Shown here: positions 8,194-16,533 of the stretch, in pieces
Position numbering within the stretch: position 1 is the first letter of the stretch
Layout of the letters: each line of letters begins with the position of its first letter
Origin: Chloroflexota bacterium
GTDB taxonomy: Bacteria > Chloroflexota > UBA11872 > VXOZ01
Length of the DNA stretch: 64,000 bases
Assembly: GCA_012270555.1 (NCBI GenBank)
Contig: JAAXIC010000013.1
Coordinates: 1 to 64,000, forward strand
Reading direction: 5' to 3'
The notes under the pieces: model-generated
What the model saw: only the letters and a program-made list of their open reading frames with translations
Told to the model about the DNA's origin: nothing
Databases searched by the model: none
Translations under genes and position numbers: made by a program

Positions 8194-9057
8194 GTGAGCG
8201 TAACACTGGAGCGGCCCGAGGTGGGCACAGTAGCGCCCGATTTCAGCCTGCCGGACGTGTACGGCAAGCGCTGGACGTGGAGCGAGTTTCGGGGCAAGCG
8301 CGTCCTGCTGTACATGTGGGCGTCGTGGTGAGGCTGCCGCGCTCAGTTGCCAGGTTGGCAACAATTCGCGGAGAAGCACGCCGCTGACAACTTCCAGATG
8401 CTCTCCGTAGCCATGGACGGCGGCGGCGTGGAGCAGCCGCGGGCGTTCGTGGAGCAATTCGGCGTGACGTTTCCAACTTTTCTCGACGCCAGCGGGCTCC
8501 TCTTCCGTCTGTACGGTTTTTCGGCCGTGCCGAACGGCGTCTACGTGGACGAAGCGGGCATCATCCGCTTTCAGCTCTTTACCGGCTTCAGCGTCGACCG
8601 CGAGGATGTGGTGCAACAGCTCGAGACGCTGCTGGCGACGCCGTCAGGGGACGTGCCTCCCGCACCGACTGTGGCACAGCAGTCGTTCGAGGTCGAAGTC
8701 TTGCTGGAGCAAGCGGCGGCAAACGGCGACGATGCGGACCTACAGCTTGCCTTGGCAGAGGCCTGCCTGCAAGAGAGCGAGAATGCGCGTGCGGCGGAGG
8801 CTTTCGCGCGCGCATTGGAGCTTAATAGCGAATCCGCCAATGCCGCCTTCGGTCTCGGCACCGCTCTGCATCAACTCGGACAAACGAGTGAAGCGCTGGA
8901 CGCCTGGGGGCGCGCCCTAGAGATCGAACCGGACAACTTTGTCATTCGCAAGCAGATTTGGCGTCTCAAGCACCCGGAGAAGTTCTACCCTGTCGTTGAC
9001 TACGACTGGCAGAAAGTGCAACTCGCGGCAGAGAAAGCTGCGGAAGGCCGGGCATGA
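8194..9057 (+). CDS. redoxin-TPR selenoprotein candidate (in-frame TGA = Sec46)
   Basis: The frame opens at GTG 8194, 8 nt after AGAGGGG, and would give 287 residues if the TGA at 8329-8331 is read through. Residues 1-45 form the start of an AhpC/TSA-thioredoxin fold (GTVAPDFSLPDVYGKRW, VLLYMWASW). The TGA falls exactly at the first redox Cys, giving W-U-G-C-R, and the fold continues without stop through AQLPGWQQFAEKHAAD, VTFPTFLDASGLLFRLYG and VPNGVYVDEAGIIRFQ. The C-terminal part (about 165-270) has TPR-like helices. A perfect hairpin with a GGU loop lies 21 nt after the TGA, within the bacterial SECIS range. No Sec machinery gene is in this window. A nonsense mutation or sequence error is the alternative. 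Confidence 0.75.
8332..8365 (+). promoter_or_regulatory. candidate bacterial SECIS element
   Basis: Directly after the in-frame TGA, GTTGCCA (8346-8352), loop GGT (8353-8355) and TGGCAAC (8356-8362) form a perfect 7-bp stem. The loop starts 21 nt after the TGA and begins with GG. Bacterial SECIS elements typically place an apical loop with an early G 16-37 nt downstream of the UGA. Confidence 0.65.
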
Positions 9058-9466
9058 ACCTGCGAAGCAGACGCTGGTTTTGCACCCCGTTACTTCCCCG
9101 AAAGTGAGAACCTAGGGGCAAGAGAAGATGGATTCCGGCTTTCGCCGGAATGACGAAGGTTGGCGTTCTGTTTTCATGGTAATCACCATGGCCGTCTGTC
9201 GGCCACACAAGGGAATGAAATGAACGCACATCCTCCGTTCGTGCTGAGCGTGTCGAAGCATGAACGGAGGGAGAAGTGTCGAAAGCTGTCAATCGCTTCC
9301 GCCGTTCACCCTTCGACGATGCTCAGGGCGAACGGCTTGGTCACACTATTTTCATGGTGATCGCGGATCGGGGAGTTTCTCCATTTGACAGGGGCTTTTA
9401 GGTACTTTTCGTTTGTTGTGAGGCTCACTTCCGCAGGCGATTTTGCGTGCAATGAGGAACTAGCGC
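9058..9466. repeat. intergenic region with palindromic dispersed repeats
   Basis: A perfect stem ATTCCGGC-TTTC-GCCGGAAT lies at 9132-9151; a close relative lies at 47554-47573. At 9236-9334 two facing repeats (TTCGTGCTGAGCGTGTCGAAG and CCTTCGACGATGCTCAGGG) form an inverted pair like that at 33705-33816. Both are REP-like and noncoding. Confidence 0.65.
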
Positions 9467-10720
9467 ATGGCGTGGGGGTTGCTGGATAGGTTCAGGCGGC
9501 CCAAGTGGCTGCTCGACCGCATCTTGCCGGTCGCTGAGCACGTCGCCGCAAGCGATAATGGGGCGCTGCCCGCGCTCCTGATAGACACGCTGCACGAGCA
9601 ATTCGGCGCGCAGCGCGTGTGCATCCACTTTGCCGATCCCGGCATGCTGTCCCCCAAGACACGCGATAGCTTTGTCGCCGCTTGCCCCGCTGCCTCTGCC
9701 AACGCCACGGAAGCAGCCAAGGGTGCGTTAGCCGAGGCAGGGTTTTGGCAGTACGCACTTACGTCGAGTAAGCCGGTCACCGCCGCAACCGCGCCCGCCG
9801 CCATACAGGCTGCACTCCGTCCAGTCCTCACAGCCGCCGGTGTGCGCGACGCAGTTGCGATTCCCCTCATCTACAGGGGTGACGTCTATGCCGTGGTGAA
9901 TCTCTACTTCAAACGCTCGGTGCCGTCTCAGCTTGCCACTGCGGAAGACACCTTGCAGAGCATTCGCCTGCTCGGAAACCTCGTGTATGGTGCTCTGCTG
10001 CAACAATATCACAGGGGCATGCTGCAACAAGAGGATTCAATAACCCTTGCCCTGGCCCAGGCGATAGCGACTAGGGACGGCTATGCCGACGGCCATGTCG
10101 TGCGCGTGTGTGCGCTGGCGGTGGCACTGGGTGAAGCGGCAGGGTTGAGCCGCAACGCACAAGAGGCGGTGCGCAAAGGAGCGATGTTGCGGGACATCGG
10201 CAAGGTGCATGTCCCGGACTACATCCTCCAGAAACCCGGCCCGCTCGATGCCGCAGAACGCACGCTCGTCCATGAACATCCGGTTACGGGCGCGCGCATG
10301 CTGCTGGAAGGCGATTTCGTCGCAGACGCCGATTTCATCGCAGACGCCGACTTCGTCGCAGACGCCGGCCATGGTGTTGAATCAGCCAGCCGGACGCTCC
10401 CCTTAGTTGCCTCCATTGTCCGCAGCCACCATGAGCGGCTCGACGGTTCCGGCTATCCCGATGGGCTAGCGGGATCAGCCGTGCCGGTGCTCGCCCGCAT
10501 CGTTGCGATTGCAGACGTCTATGCAGCGCTGGTAGCGGACCGTCCGTACCGCGCCGCGTTGCCGGCGCCTCGCGCCGCGGAGGTGCTTATGGATATGGCT
10601 GGCCCCAAACTCGACGCGGATTTGATCTCGCTCTTTCTTTCGCGCGATATTCCCGCGGTCGATTTGTCCGATAGTTCCGAACAGCCTGCTCAGACCACTG
10701 TTGCTACCACCGCAATCTAG
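9467..10720 (+). CDS. GAF/HD-GYP-domain protein with altered HD signature
   Basis: 417 residues. About 35-180 looks like a GAF-type sensor domain (AIPLIYRGDVYAVVNLYFK). About 190-400 is an HD-GYP domain, the family that hydrolyses cyclic di-GMP: DGHVVRV (His210), VPDYILQKPGPL, EHPVTGARML, HHERLDGSGYP (321-331) and DVYAALVADRPYR. The defining HD pair is changed: LRDIGKV at 241-247 has Arg242 where the metal-binding His is expected, so catalysis may be lost. After EGD there is an insert of three 18-bp direct repeats (10316-10369) coding for FVADAD-FIADAD-FVADAG. No membrane segment is seen. Confidence 0.85.
   Translation: MAWGLLDRFRRPKWLLDRILPVAEHVAASDNGALPALLIDTLHEQFGAQRVCIHFADPGMLSPKTRDSFVAACPAASANATEAAKGALAEAGFWQYALTSSKPVTAATAPAAIQAALRPVLTAAGVRDAVAIPLIYRGDVYAVVNLYFKRSVPSQLATAEDTLQSIRLLGNLVYGALLQQYHRGMLQQEDSITLALAQAIATRDGYADGHVVRVCALAVALGEAAGLSRNAQEAVRKGAMLRDIGKVHVPDYILQKPGPLDAAERTLVHEHPVTGARMLLEGDFVADADFIADADFVADAGHGVESASRTLPLVASIVRSHHERLDGSGYPDGLAGSAVPVLARIVAIADVYAALVADRPYRAALPAPRAAEVLMDMAGPKLDADLISLFLSRDIPAVDLSDSSEQPAQTTVATTAI
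10316..10369 (+). repeat. three tandem 18-bp in-frame repeats in the HD-GYP gene
   Basis: Units at 10316-10333, 10334-10351 and 10352-10369 differ at only a few bases (consensus TTCGTCGCAGACGCCGAC) and code for F(V/I)ADA(D/G). They lie in the loop after the HPVTGARML motif. Confidence 0.85.
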
Positions 10721-10777
10721 AATTTTGACTGCCCGCGATAGCTTGCCGGTTTTCTTCGGGCCCGGCTGCAAAATTTC

Positions 10778-11989
10778 TTATGCCGCATCCGTTCCCTGCC
10801 GCGCGCGTCTGAAGGCAAAATGCGTTAAGAACGGCATGACGAGCGCGATTGGTACAAGGCTCAACATGGCGATCCGAAACGAAAGGTTTTCCGCCAAGAC
10901 ACCAATGACATAGGGTGGAAGCAGGCCGCCAAGCGCCGCGCCAAGCAAGAGCACAATGGAAACCGTGCCGGGCCGGCGAGGAAACCGCTGGAGAGCCACC
11001 GCAAACATGGTCGGAAACACCGGGGCCAGGCACAAGCCGAGCAAAAAGACCGCCGCATAGATTACGAGCACGGAAGGCGCCAATCCGACCACGAGAATCA
11101 AGGGTGCGCTCGCAATCAAAGGAATCTGCATGATCTGTTCGGTCGTCAGACGGCGGCTCAGCCACACTATTGCCAGCCTGCCCAGGAAGATCGCTCCCCA
11201 AAACAGAGAGACAAGCACCGTGCTCTGCCCATAGGGCTCCTGAAAAACTTCGGTGACGTACGTCACACCCCAGCCGATAAGTGAGACTTCTACCCAGATG
11301 TAGAGTACAAGCACAGCCGTAATCATCGTGATCAAGCCGTTGCGCGCCAAGGGGATGACGTTATCGCGGCTCAATCGCTCGATGCTGGCAGCTTGCGGAA
11401 GCTGGACGCGAAAGGTGAGGGGCAAACAGGCGAAACCAAGCAGTCCAATGGCTATCATGGGCAGGCGCCAATTGACATCCAAAGACAAGCCAATGAGCAA
11501 AGGGCTGAGAACGGCGCTCAGTCCAAAGAACATGTGCAAGCGATTGAGATCAGCCACGCGATCACCACTGCTCGCATCTGAAGTAGTCACATTAGTAATT
11601 ATGTCAATACAGCCCAGTCCTGCTCCCGTAAAGAACATAATCCCAGCCATTACGGTCCAATGCGGCGCTAGACCCCAGCCCAAATAGCCGAGTCCAAGCA
11701 TGAGGCTAGTGCCTACCAAGACCGGTCGCCGACCATAGCTGTCGACAACGTACCCTGCAATCATGACCGCCAAGGCAAAACCCGCCGTCGCCAGCGGAAA
11801 GACTATGCCTACGCTCGCGACACTCAGCGAGAACTCGTTACGCATGGCCGGCAAGGCGGGACCGATAAGGTTCCAGCCAAGCCCCATGAGGATGACGAGC
11901 GCGTAGTTCAAGAGAGACAAGAGGCGGTAGCTGGGCGCCTTCTCTCGGGCAATCTCTGTGGGTAACGTTGGTGCGGCTGGCTTTAGCAT
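10778..11989 (-). CDS. MFS transporter
   Basis: 403 residues with about 12 hydrophobic segments, a typical major facilitator protein. Motif A appears as GYVVDSYGRRPVLVG between helices 2 and 3. N-terminal LLNYALVILMGLGWNLIGPALPAMRNEF is the usual first helix and loop. The second half repeats the fold (GWGVTYVTEVFQEPYG, FLGRLAIVWLSRRL). No substrate can be assigned; it resembles sugar or drug transporters of the FucP/YfkF type only in general shape. It is convergent with the HD-GYP gene and alone. Confidence 0.88.
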   Translation of the reverse strand: MLKPAAPTLPTEIAREKAPSYRLLSLLNYALVILMGLGWNLIGPALPAMRNEFSLSVASVGIVFPLATAGFALAVMIAGYVVDSYGRRPVLVGTSLMLGLGYLGWGLAPHWTVMAGIMFFTGAGLGCIDIITNVTTSDASSGDRVADLNRLHMFFGLSAVLSPLLIGLSLDVNWRLPMIAIGLLGFACLPLTFRVQLPQAASIERLSRDNVIPLARNGLITMITAVLVLYIWVEVSLIGWGVTYVTEVFQEPYGQSTVLVSLFWGAIFLGRLAIVWLSRRLTTEQIMQIPLIASAPLILVVGLAPSVLVIYAAVFLLGLCLAPVFPTMFAVALQRFPRRPGTVSIVLLLGAALGGLLPPYVIGVLAENLSFRIAMLSLVPIALVMPFLTHFAFRRARQGTDAA

Positions 11990-12025
11990 TGACTATCGCT
12001 GCGTGCTTTGACTAGGGCTTTATGA

Positions 12026-12064
12026 AGCCCAGGCTTCGCGAAGCCCACTCAGCACGAACGGACT
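12026..12064 (-). repeat. copy of the dispersed TTCGTGCTGAG repeat
   Basis: The minus strand reads CCGTTCGTGCTGAG followed by a GC-rich short hairpin (GGGCTTCGCGAAGCC), matching the left arm of the element at 33705. It lies in the 281-bp gap between the MFS and DegT genes, which otherwise shows nothing. Confidence 0.5.
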
Positions 12065-12270
12065 AAGTGACATGAACGAATTTAGGCGGCACGAACGGAT
12101 CACGTGAACTGGAAAACGGATTGGTATATCGGTTGCCTTATATCTTAATAACAGCCTGCTGCCTATGTCACGCGAGCAATTGGCCGTCATCATGCGCGAT
12201 TGCGGGCGTTCCCTGCCAATCCGCCACTTGATCCCATACGCAGGCACGTATGTTGATGCGGCGTTAGTTC

Positions 12271-13542
12271 TCACGCCCGGAAGGCCGCGGCTACCTTTCT
12301 GATGGCGTCCAGCACGTCGTCAAGGTCTTCCTGTTGCAACGTCGGGTAGACCTCAAGCCGAAATGAGCGTGCGCCGATGTCTTTTGCGTGCGGGCACTCC
12401 ACACGAGTGTAGTCCACAGCGTCGAACGGCGCGTGCGCGTTGCCGTAGCCGACCCTCTGCTGATAAACAGGCTCCAAGTAAAGTTCGGCGCTCGTGCCGC
12501 GCGCAGCCCGCACTCCCTCTGCTTGTACCGCGCGCACAAACTCATCGCGCGTGCAGGTAAGCTGCGCCAGATCGAGAGTGACGTAATAACAGTAGAAGGC
12601 GTGCTCTGATTCCGGCGTCTCCGGCGCGGGACTCAGCACACTGTCGAGTTCCCTGAGTCCCGCGGTGAGATAGTGCGCATTCTCGCGGCGGCGCTGCAGG
12701 TGCCAATCGAGGCGCGCCAGCGCCTTGAGTCCGATAGCGCTTTGCATCTCCGTCATCCGATAATTGTAGCCAACGCGATAGTGCGTGTACTGGTTCAGGG
12801 AGCCGCGCGCCAATGCGCTGCGGCGTTCGGCCTCGTGGAAGCCGTGGTCCCGGAAGCTGCGGGCGACCTCGGCAGCCTCAGGGTCATTGCTGCCCACCAT
12901 GCCCCCTTCACCACCGGTGGTAAAGATCTTGTCCTGGCAGAAGCTCCAGGCATTTACCGAACCGAGGCTGCCTACTCTCTTCCCGCGATAGGTCGCGCCA
13001 TGGGCTTGGGCGCAGTCCTCAACCACTGCTAAGCCATGCTTGCGCGCAAGCGCGAGCAGAGCGTCCATGTCGGCCGGCAAACCGGCTAAGTGGACTGGAA
13101 TGATCGCGCTCGTGCGGGGCGTTATACGCTCGGCAACGGAATCGACTGCGATCGTGTGCGTTGCCGGATCGATGTCGGCAAAGATAGGCACCGCGTACTG
13201 ATTGGTAACTGCCGAAGCGGACGCAATGAAACTGCGCGCTGGCACGATGACTTCATCACCCGGCCCTACGCCCGCAGCCGCCAGGGCGACGTGCAGCGCA
13301 CTCGTGCCGCTGTTCACCGCGATCGCCTCATTGACGCCCATGTAGGCGGCGAATTCCGCCTGAAACTGGCGGCCACGCTCACCGGTCCAATAGTTCACGT
13401 GCCCGGAATCCAGGACCTCCTGCACCGCCTGCTTTTCGTCATCCCAGAAGACCGGCCAGCGGGGAAAAGGGCGCTGCTCTACGTCCCGTACCGGCGTGCC
13501 GCCGTGGAGCGCGAGCTCACGCGCTAGTGTCTGTTGTGCCAC
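12271..13542 (-). CDS. DegT/DnrJ/EryC1/StrS-family aminotransferase
   Basis: 423 residues, PLP-dependent fold type I. NSGTSALHVAL (78-88) binds the PLP phosphate, VVEDCAQAHGA (173-183) carries the Asp that contacts the pyridine, and WSFCQDKIFTTGGEGG contains the PLP lysine Lys205. Members transaminate keto-sugars or act in cyclitol and amino-sugar routes; no sugar-nucleotide genes lie nearby, so the substrate is unknown. The ribosome site region before ATG 13542 is AAAGAAAAACGAGTG. The gene is upstream of, and separate from, the glucosidase gene on the same strand. Confidence 0.9.
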   Translation of the reverse strand: MAQQTLARELALHGGTPVRDVEQRPFPRWPVFWDDEKQAVQEVLDSGHVNYWTGERGRQFQAEFAAYMGVNEAIAVNSGTSALHVALAAAGVGPGDEVIVPARSFIASASAVTNQYAVPIFADIDPATHTIAVDSVAERITPRTSAIIPVHLAGLPADMDALLALARKHGLAVVEDCAQAHGATYRGKRVGSLGSVNAWSFCQDKIFTTGGEGGMVGSNDPEAAEVARSFRDHGFHEAERRSALARGSLNQYTHYRVGYNYRMTEMQSAIGLKALARLDWHLQRRRENAHYLTAGLRELDSVLSPAPETPESEHAFYCYYVTLDLAQLTCTRDEFVRAVQAEGVRAARGTSAELYLEPVYQQRVGYGNAHAPFDAVDYTRVECPHAKDIGARSFRLEVYPTLQQEDLDDVLDAIRKVAAAFRA

Positions 13543-13656
13543 ACTCGTTTTTCTTTCTCTGTTATGTGCCTATCTGATGTACCATTCCCGCAATCAGTAG
13601 ACGGCAATTGTCTTGCGAGAGTATACGTCATTGGTGGTCGCGTGCAAAGAAAACAG

Positions 13657-15687
13657 CTATACCTCAAGCGCGCGCCAGTGCCGCAAGACCTCGGCCACGC
13701 TCCACGCCTGCGCATAGCAACCGCGCGGCGCATGCGGCGGATCGCCATCGAACACTTCACTGATGGTGCCCAAGGCTCCGTCTGTCATTTGGGCTACAAG
13801 ACCCTCAAGCACGGCTCTTGCCACAGCCTTGTCATTGTCGTAACGCAGCAGCGCATCCAGGTACGGCCCAATCAGCCAACTCCACACCGTGCCGTTGTGG
13901 TAGCTTCCTTCCCTATCCCACAATGAGCCGCCGTAGTATCCTCGGTACTGCGCATCCCCCGGCGCAAGCGAGCGCAACCCGACCGGCGTGAAGAGAGTCT
14001 CTGTAACAACGCTCAGCACCTGCTGCGCCTTGTCATCAGGAACGAGGGTATACGGCAAGCTGAGCGCAAAAACCTGGTTGGGGCGCAACGCTGGGTCATT
14101 GCCGTCCGGACCGTCGATTACGTCGTAGAGATAACCGCCCTCTTCATGCCAAAAGCGCTCCATGAAGTGCTGCTCGATCATTGCACGCCACCCCGGGATT
14201 TCCTCTACGGGTTCTTCAGCCGCATTGCACCAGCACTCCAGCAAGCGCAGCGCATTATACCAGAGCGCCTGGATCTCCACCGGCTTGCCAATACGCGGTG
14301 TGGGCAGCCAATCACCGGCTTTGACATCCATCCACGTCAATTGCACCCCCGGTTCACCCGCCCACACCAGACCGTCCGCCGGATCGACATGGATGTTGTA
14401 GCGGGTGCCACTGTGGTAGTGGCGGACGATGTCTTTGAGCACCGGCAAGAGTTCGCGCAGCAGCTTGTAGTCGCGCGTTTCTTCTAAATACACGTGCAGC
14501 GCTTGAAAGTACCACAGCGTTGCATCTACCGTGTTGTATTCGGGAACCTCGCCAGCATCCGGGAAGCGGTTGGGAATCATGCCCTCACTGACGTAGGCGG
14601 CAAAGGTGCGCAGCAGCCCTCGCGCGGCGTCGGAGCGATTCGTCGCCAGTGTAAGACCCGGCAGGCTGATCATCGCGTCACGGCCCCAGTCGCCAAACCA
14701 GGGGTAACCGGCGATAACCGTGAGCGACTGCTCACCTTCCGCCAACGTTCGCTCCACCAAGAACTGGTCGGCGGCAACCACCAACTGCGCCCCCATCGGG
14801 TCGTCAAGAGGGTCTATCGCCGCCTGCCGCAGTAAAGCAGCGATGCGTTCCTGCTCCTCATGCAAGGCGCGCGGCGCATCACGCTCGATGCTTTCCAGAG
14901 GCTCGGCGCTCGCAACAAGACACGTGCTCTCCCCGGGCGCAAGTTCCACCGTGCAGTCGAGCGGATGATAGAGATCTTCCGTGAAGTCCAGAGCGCGTTC
15001 TCTCTCAACGCGATAGACGTAATTCCAATACCACTCCTCCCTCGCTTCAAACCCTCCGCCCTCGGCGAGAATGAGATGGAGTTGCGGTTCAATCTCATTG
15101 GAGACAACCGTCGCATACGTGGTGTCATGGATAGTAACAACAGGGCGCGTGTGATCCGAACCACGCGTAAGCCCATGGAAGTCGCGCAGAGCGGTGAAGA
15201 GCCGTATGGTTAGCCCAAGAGGCTCTGCGCCGGAGCGATGTGTGTACGCAACATAGGTGGTGTTCTGGCCATGCGCCATCCAGATTCGCTTCTCGAGCAC
15301 GTTTTGCCCCACGTGGTAACTGAATACCGGCACCTGCCCTTCAAGGTGAACGGCATTCAGTAAAGCGAAACCTTGCGGATGGATGACGTCCGGCTGAAAC
15401 TCATTGGCGCCAAGTTCAAAGGTCTGGTCCGCAACGGAGACGACCTCATCTGCTTTAGCGAGCATTACGGTACGCCCCAACGGCGGGTTCAAGGCGGCCA
15501 CCAGGAGGCCATGGTACCTGCGCGTATTGATGCCCGTTACGGTACCGCTGGCGTAGCCGCCGATACCATTGGTCACCAACCACTCGTGCTGAATCGCCGC
15601 TTCCAGATCGTGGAGGACAGCGGCATTGAGCGAAATCTCTGTAGAAGGCATGGACATAGAAACGGACGTTTGCGCGCAGTTAACCAT
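13657..15687 (-). CDS. amylo-alpha-1,6-glucosidase (glycogen debranching) family protein
   Basis: 676 residues with the two-domain layout of bacterial debranching-type proteins. The N-terminal domain begins EWLVTNGIGGYASGTVTGINTRRYHGLLVA, the family hallmark. The C-terminal (alpha/alpha)6 barrel holds GYPWFGDWGRDAMISLPGL, with the probable catalytic acid in WGRD, and later EYNTVDATLWYFQAL and GSYHNGTVWSWLIGPYLDA. It would hydrolyse alpha-1,6-glucosidic branches. The first residues (MVNCAQTSVSMSMPS) have no clear ribosome site, so an internal Met at residue 11 or 13 may be the real start. Two genes follow downstream on the strand with no overlap. Confidence 0.88.
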   Translation of the reverse strand: MVNCAQTSVSMSMPSTEISLNAAVLHDLEAAIQHEWLVTNGIGGYASGTVTGINTRRYHGLLVAALNPPLGRTVMLAKADEVVSVADQTFELGANEFQPDVIHPQGFALLNAVHLEGQVPVFSYHVGQNVLEKRIWMAHGQNTTYVAYTHRSGAEPLGLTIRLFTALRDFHGLTRGSDHTRPVVTIHDTTYATVVSNEIEPQLHLILAEGGGFEAREEWYWNYVYRVERERALDFTEDLYHPLDCTVELAPGESTCLVASAEPLESIERDAPRALHEEQERIAALLRQAAIDPLDDPMGAQLVVAADQFLVERTLAEGEQSLTVIAGYPWFGDWGRDAMISLPGLTLATNRSDAARGLLRTFAAYVSEGMIPNRFPDAGEVPEYNTVDATLWYFQALHVYLEETRDYKLLRELLPVLKDIVRHYHSGTRYNIHVDPADGLVWAGEPGVQLTWMDVKAGDWLPTPRIGKPVEIQALWYNALRLLECWCNAAEEPVEEIPGWRAMIEQHFMERFWHEEGGYLYDVIDGPDGNDPALRPNQVFALSLPYTLVPDDKAQQVLSVVTETLFTPVGLRSLAPGDAQYRGYYGGSLWDREGSYHNGTVWSWLIGPYLDALLRYDNDKAVARAVLEGLVAQMTDGALGTISEVFDGDPPHAPRGCYAQAWSVAEVLRHWRALEV

Positions 15688-15803
15688 TCACGTACACAAT
15701 CTCGGAGCCAGAAATGGCACCAATCCAGTCAGCGGGAGGGTTGCTCTTAGAGGAGTGCGCCAAGGTATGACATAGAACAAAGAACATGTCTGGGTCAAAT
15801 GGG

Positions 15804-15876
15804 TGCCGAGAGCCGGAATCGAACCGGCGACACCAGGATTTTCAGTCCTGTGCTCTACCGACTGAGCTATCTCGGC
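15804..15876 (-). tRNA. tRNA-Phe(GAA)
   Basis: The minus strand gives GCCGAGA/TCTCGGC acceptor pairing, D arm GCTC/GAGC, anticodon arm AGGACTGAAAATCCT (anticodon GAA) and T arm CCGGTTCGATTCCGG. No CCA is encoded. It follows tRNA-Val(UAC) by 7 bp in the same transcript. Confidence 0.95.
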
Positions 15877-15883
15877 GACTGTT

Positions 15884-15960
15884 TGGTGGGCGATGCAGGA
15901 CTCGAACCTGCGGCCTCTACTTTGTAAGAGTAGCGCTCTAACCAGCTGAGCTAATCACCC
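15884..15960 (-). tRNA. tRNA-Val(UAC)
   Basis: The minus strand gives GGGTGAT/ATCGCCC acceptor pairing, anticodon arm CTACT-CTTACAA-AGTAG (anticodon TAC, reading GUA) and T arm GCAGGTTCGAGTCCTGC, with encoded CCA at 15884-15886. It is first in a two-tRNA transcript. Confidence 0.93.
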
Positions 15961-15970
15961 ACGCAAACCG

Positions 15971-15999
15971 ATTGTATCATCGCCAAAGGCAAGATTCAA
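15971..15999 (-). promoter_or_regulatory. promoter of the tRNA-Val/tRNA-Phe pair
   Basis: Minus strand TTGAAT, 17 bp, TACAAT, with TGA before the -10 box (extended -10), ending about 10 bp before tRNA-Val. Confidence 0.6.
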
Positions 16000-16533
16000 T
16001 GACGTTACTTGTCAAGCAAAGCAACGGCTGGGACGACTCCGCAAGCCTACGGGTGCCCTGCAAAACATCGGTGATTCTCTCTTGCGCACGTGGGATTTGT
16101 GCCGTACGCTCCGGCCCGCATTACCTGCCCTGTTGTCAGATATAGTAGGCTCAAAAGAACGTCCGTGACGGCAAGCCGCAAGAGTCCAAAAGCGAGATCG
16201 CGCTGTCCCAATGACCCGACCTTGCGATTGAGAGTACGCCTACGCGAAGCGGTCCTTTGGTTGTGTCAAGATGTAGCAAAGGCATGCAAGGCACACCCGC
16301 ACATCCCACTGAGAAATCCCGGAGAATTGCCGCTTGACGGGCTTTAGGCCCTACGCTATCATAGACGAAACCTGCCATAGGAACGCAGTTGGGGCGGTGT
16401 TTAATGGCTGGTGTGAGGAACTCCGATTTGGAGTCCCTCTTTTGATATTTAAGGGATACTCATAAGACGCACAAGACTTTAGACATCGAAGCGCAACCTC
16501 GAATCATCCAAGCACGCCAATGGAAAATCGTGT
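16000..16533. other. intergenic region upstream of gltB
   Basis: 534 bp between the tRNA promoter and the glutamate synthase start. The only structure noticed is the hairpin at 16417-16437. No gene is supported. Confidence 0.5.
16417..16447 (+). terminator. hairpin with T-run upstream of gltB (terminator or attenuator)
   Basis: GGAACTCC-GATTT-GGAGTCCC forms an 8-bp stem with one mismatch and is followed by TCTTTTGATATTT. It lies about 90 bp before the gltB start, so it could end upstream transcription or act in a leader. Confidence 0.35.

Noticed and set aside
8329-8331. Simple pseudogene explanation for the in-frame TGA
   Set aside because: Not fully excluded, but the TGA is at the redox Cys position, the rest of the frame is intact and a SECIS-like hairpin follows, so selenocysteine is preferred.
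10316-10369. Possible CRISPR or regulatory repeat
   Set aside because: The three 18-bp units are contiguous, without spacers, and keep the reading frame of the HD-GYP gene.
12020-12274. 84-residue minus-strand open frame
   Set aside because: It overlaps a dispersed repeat and has no ribosome site or family resemblance.
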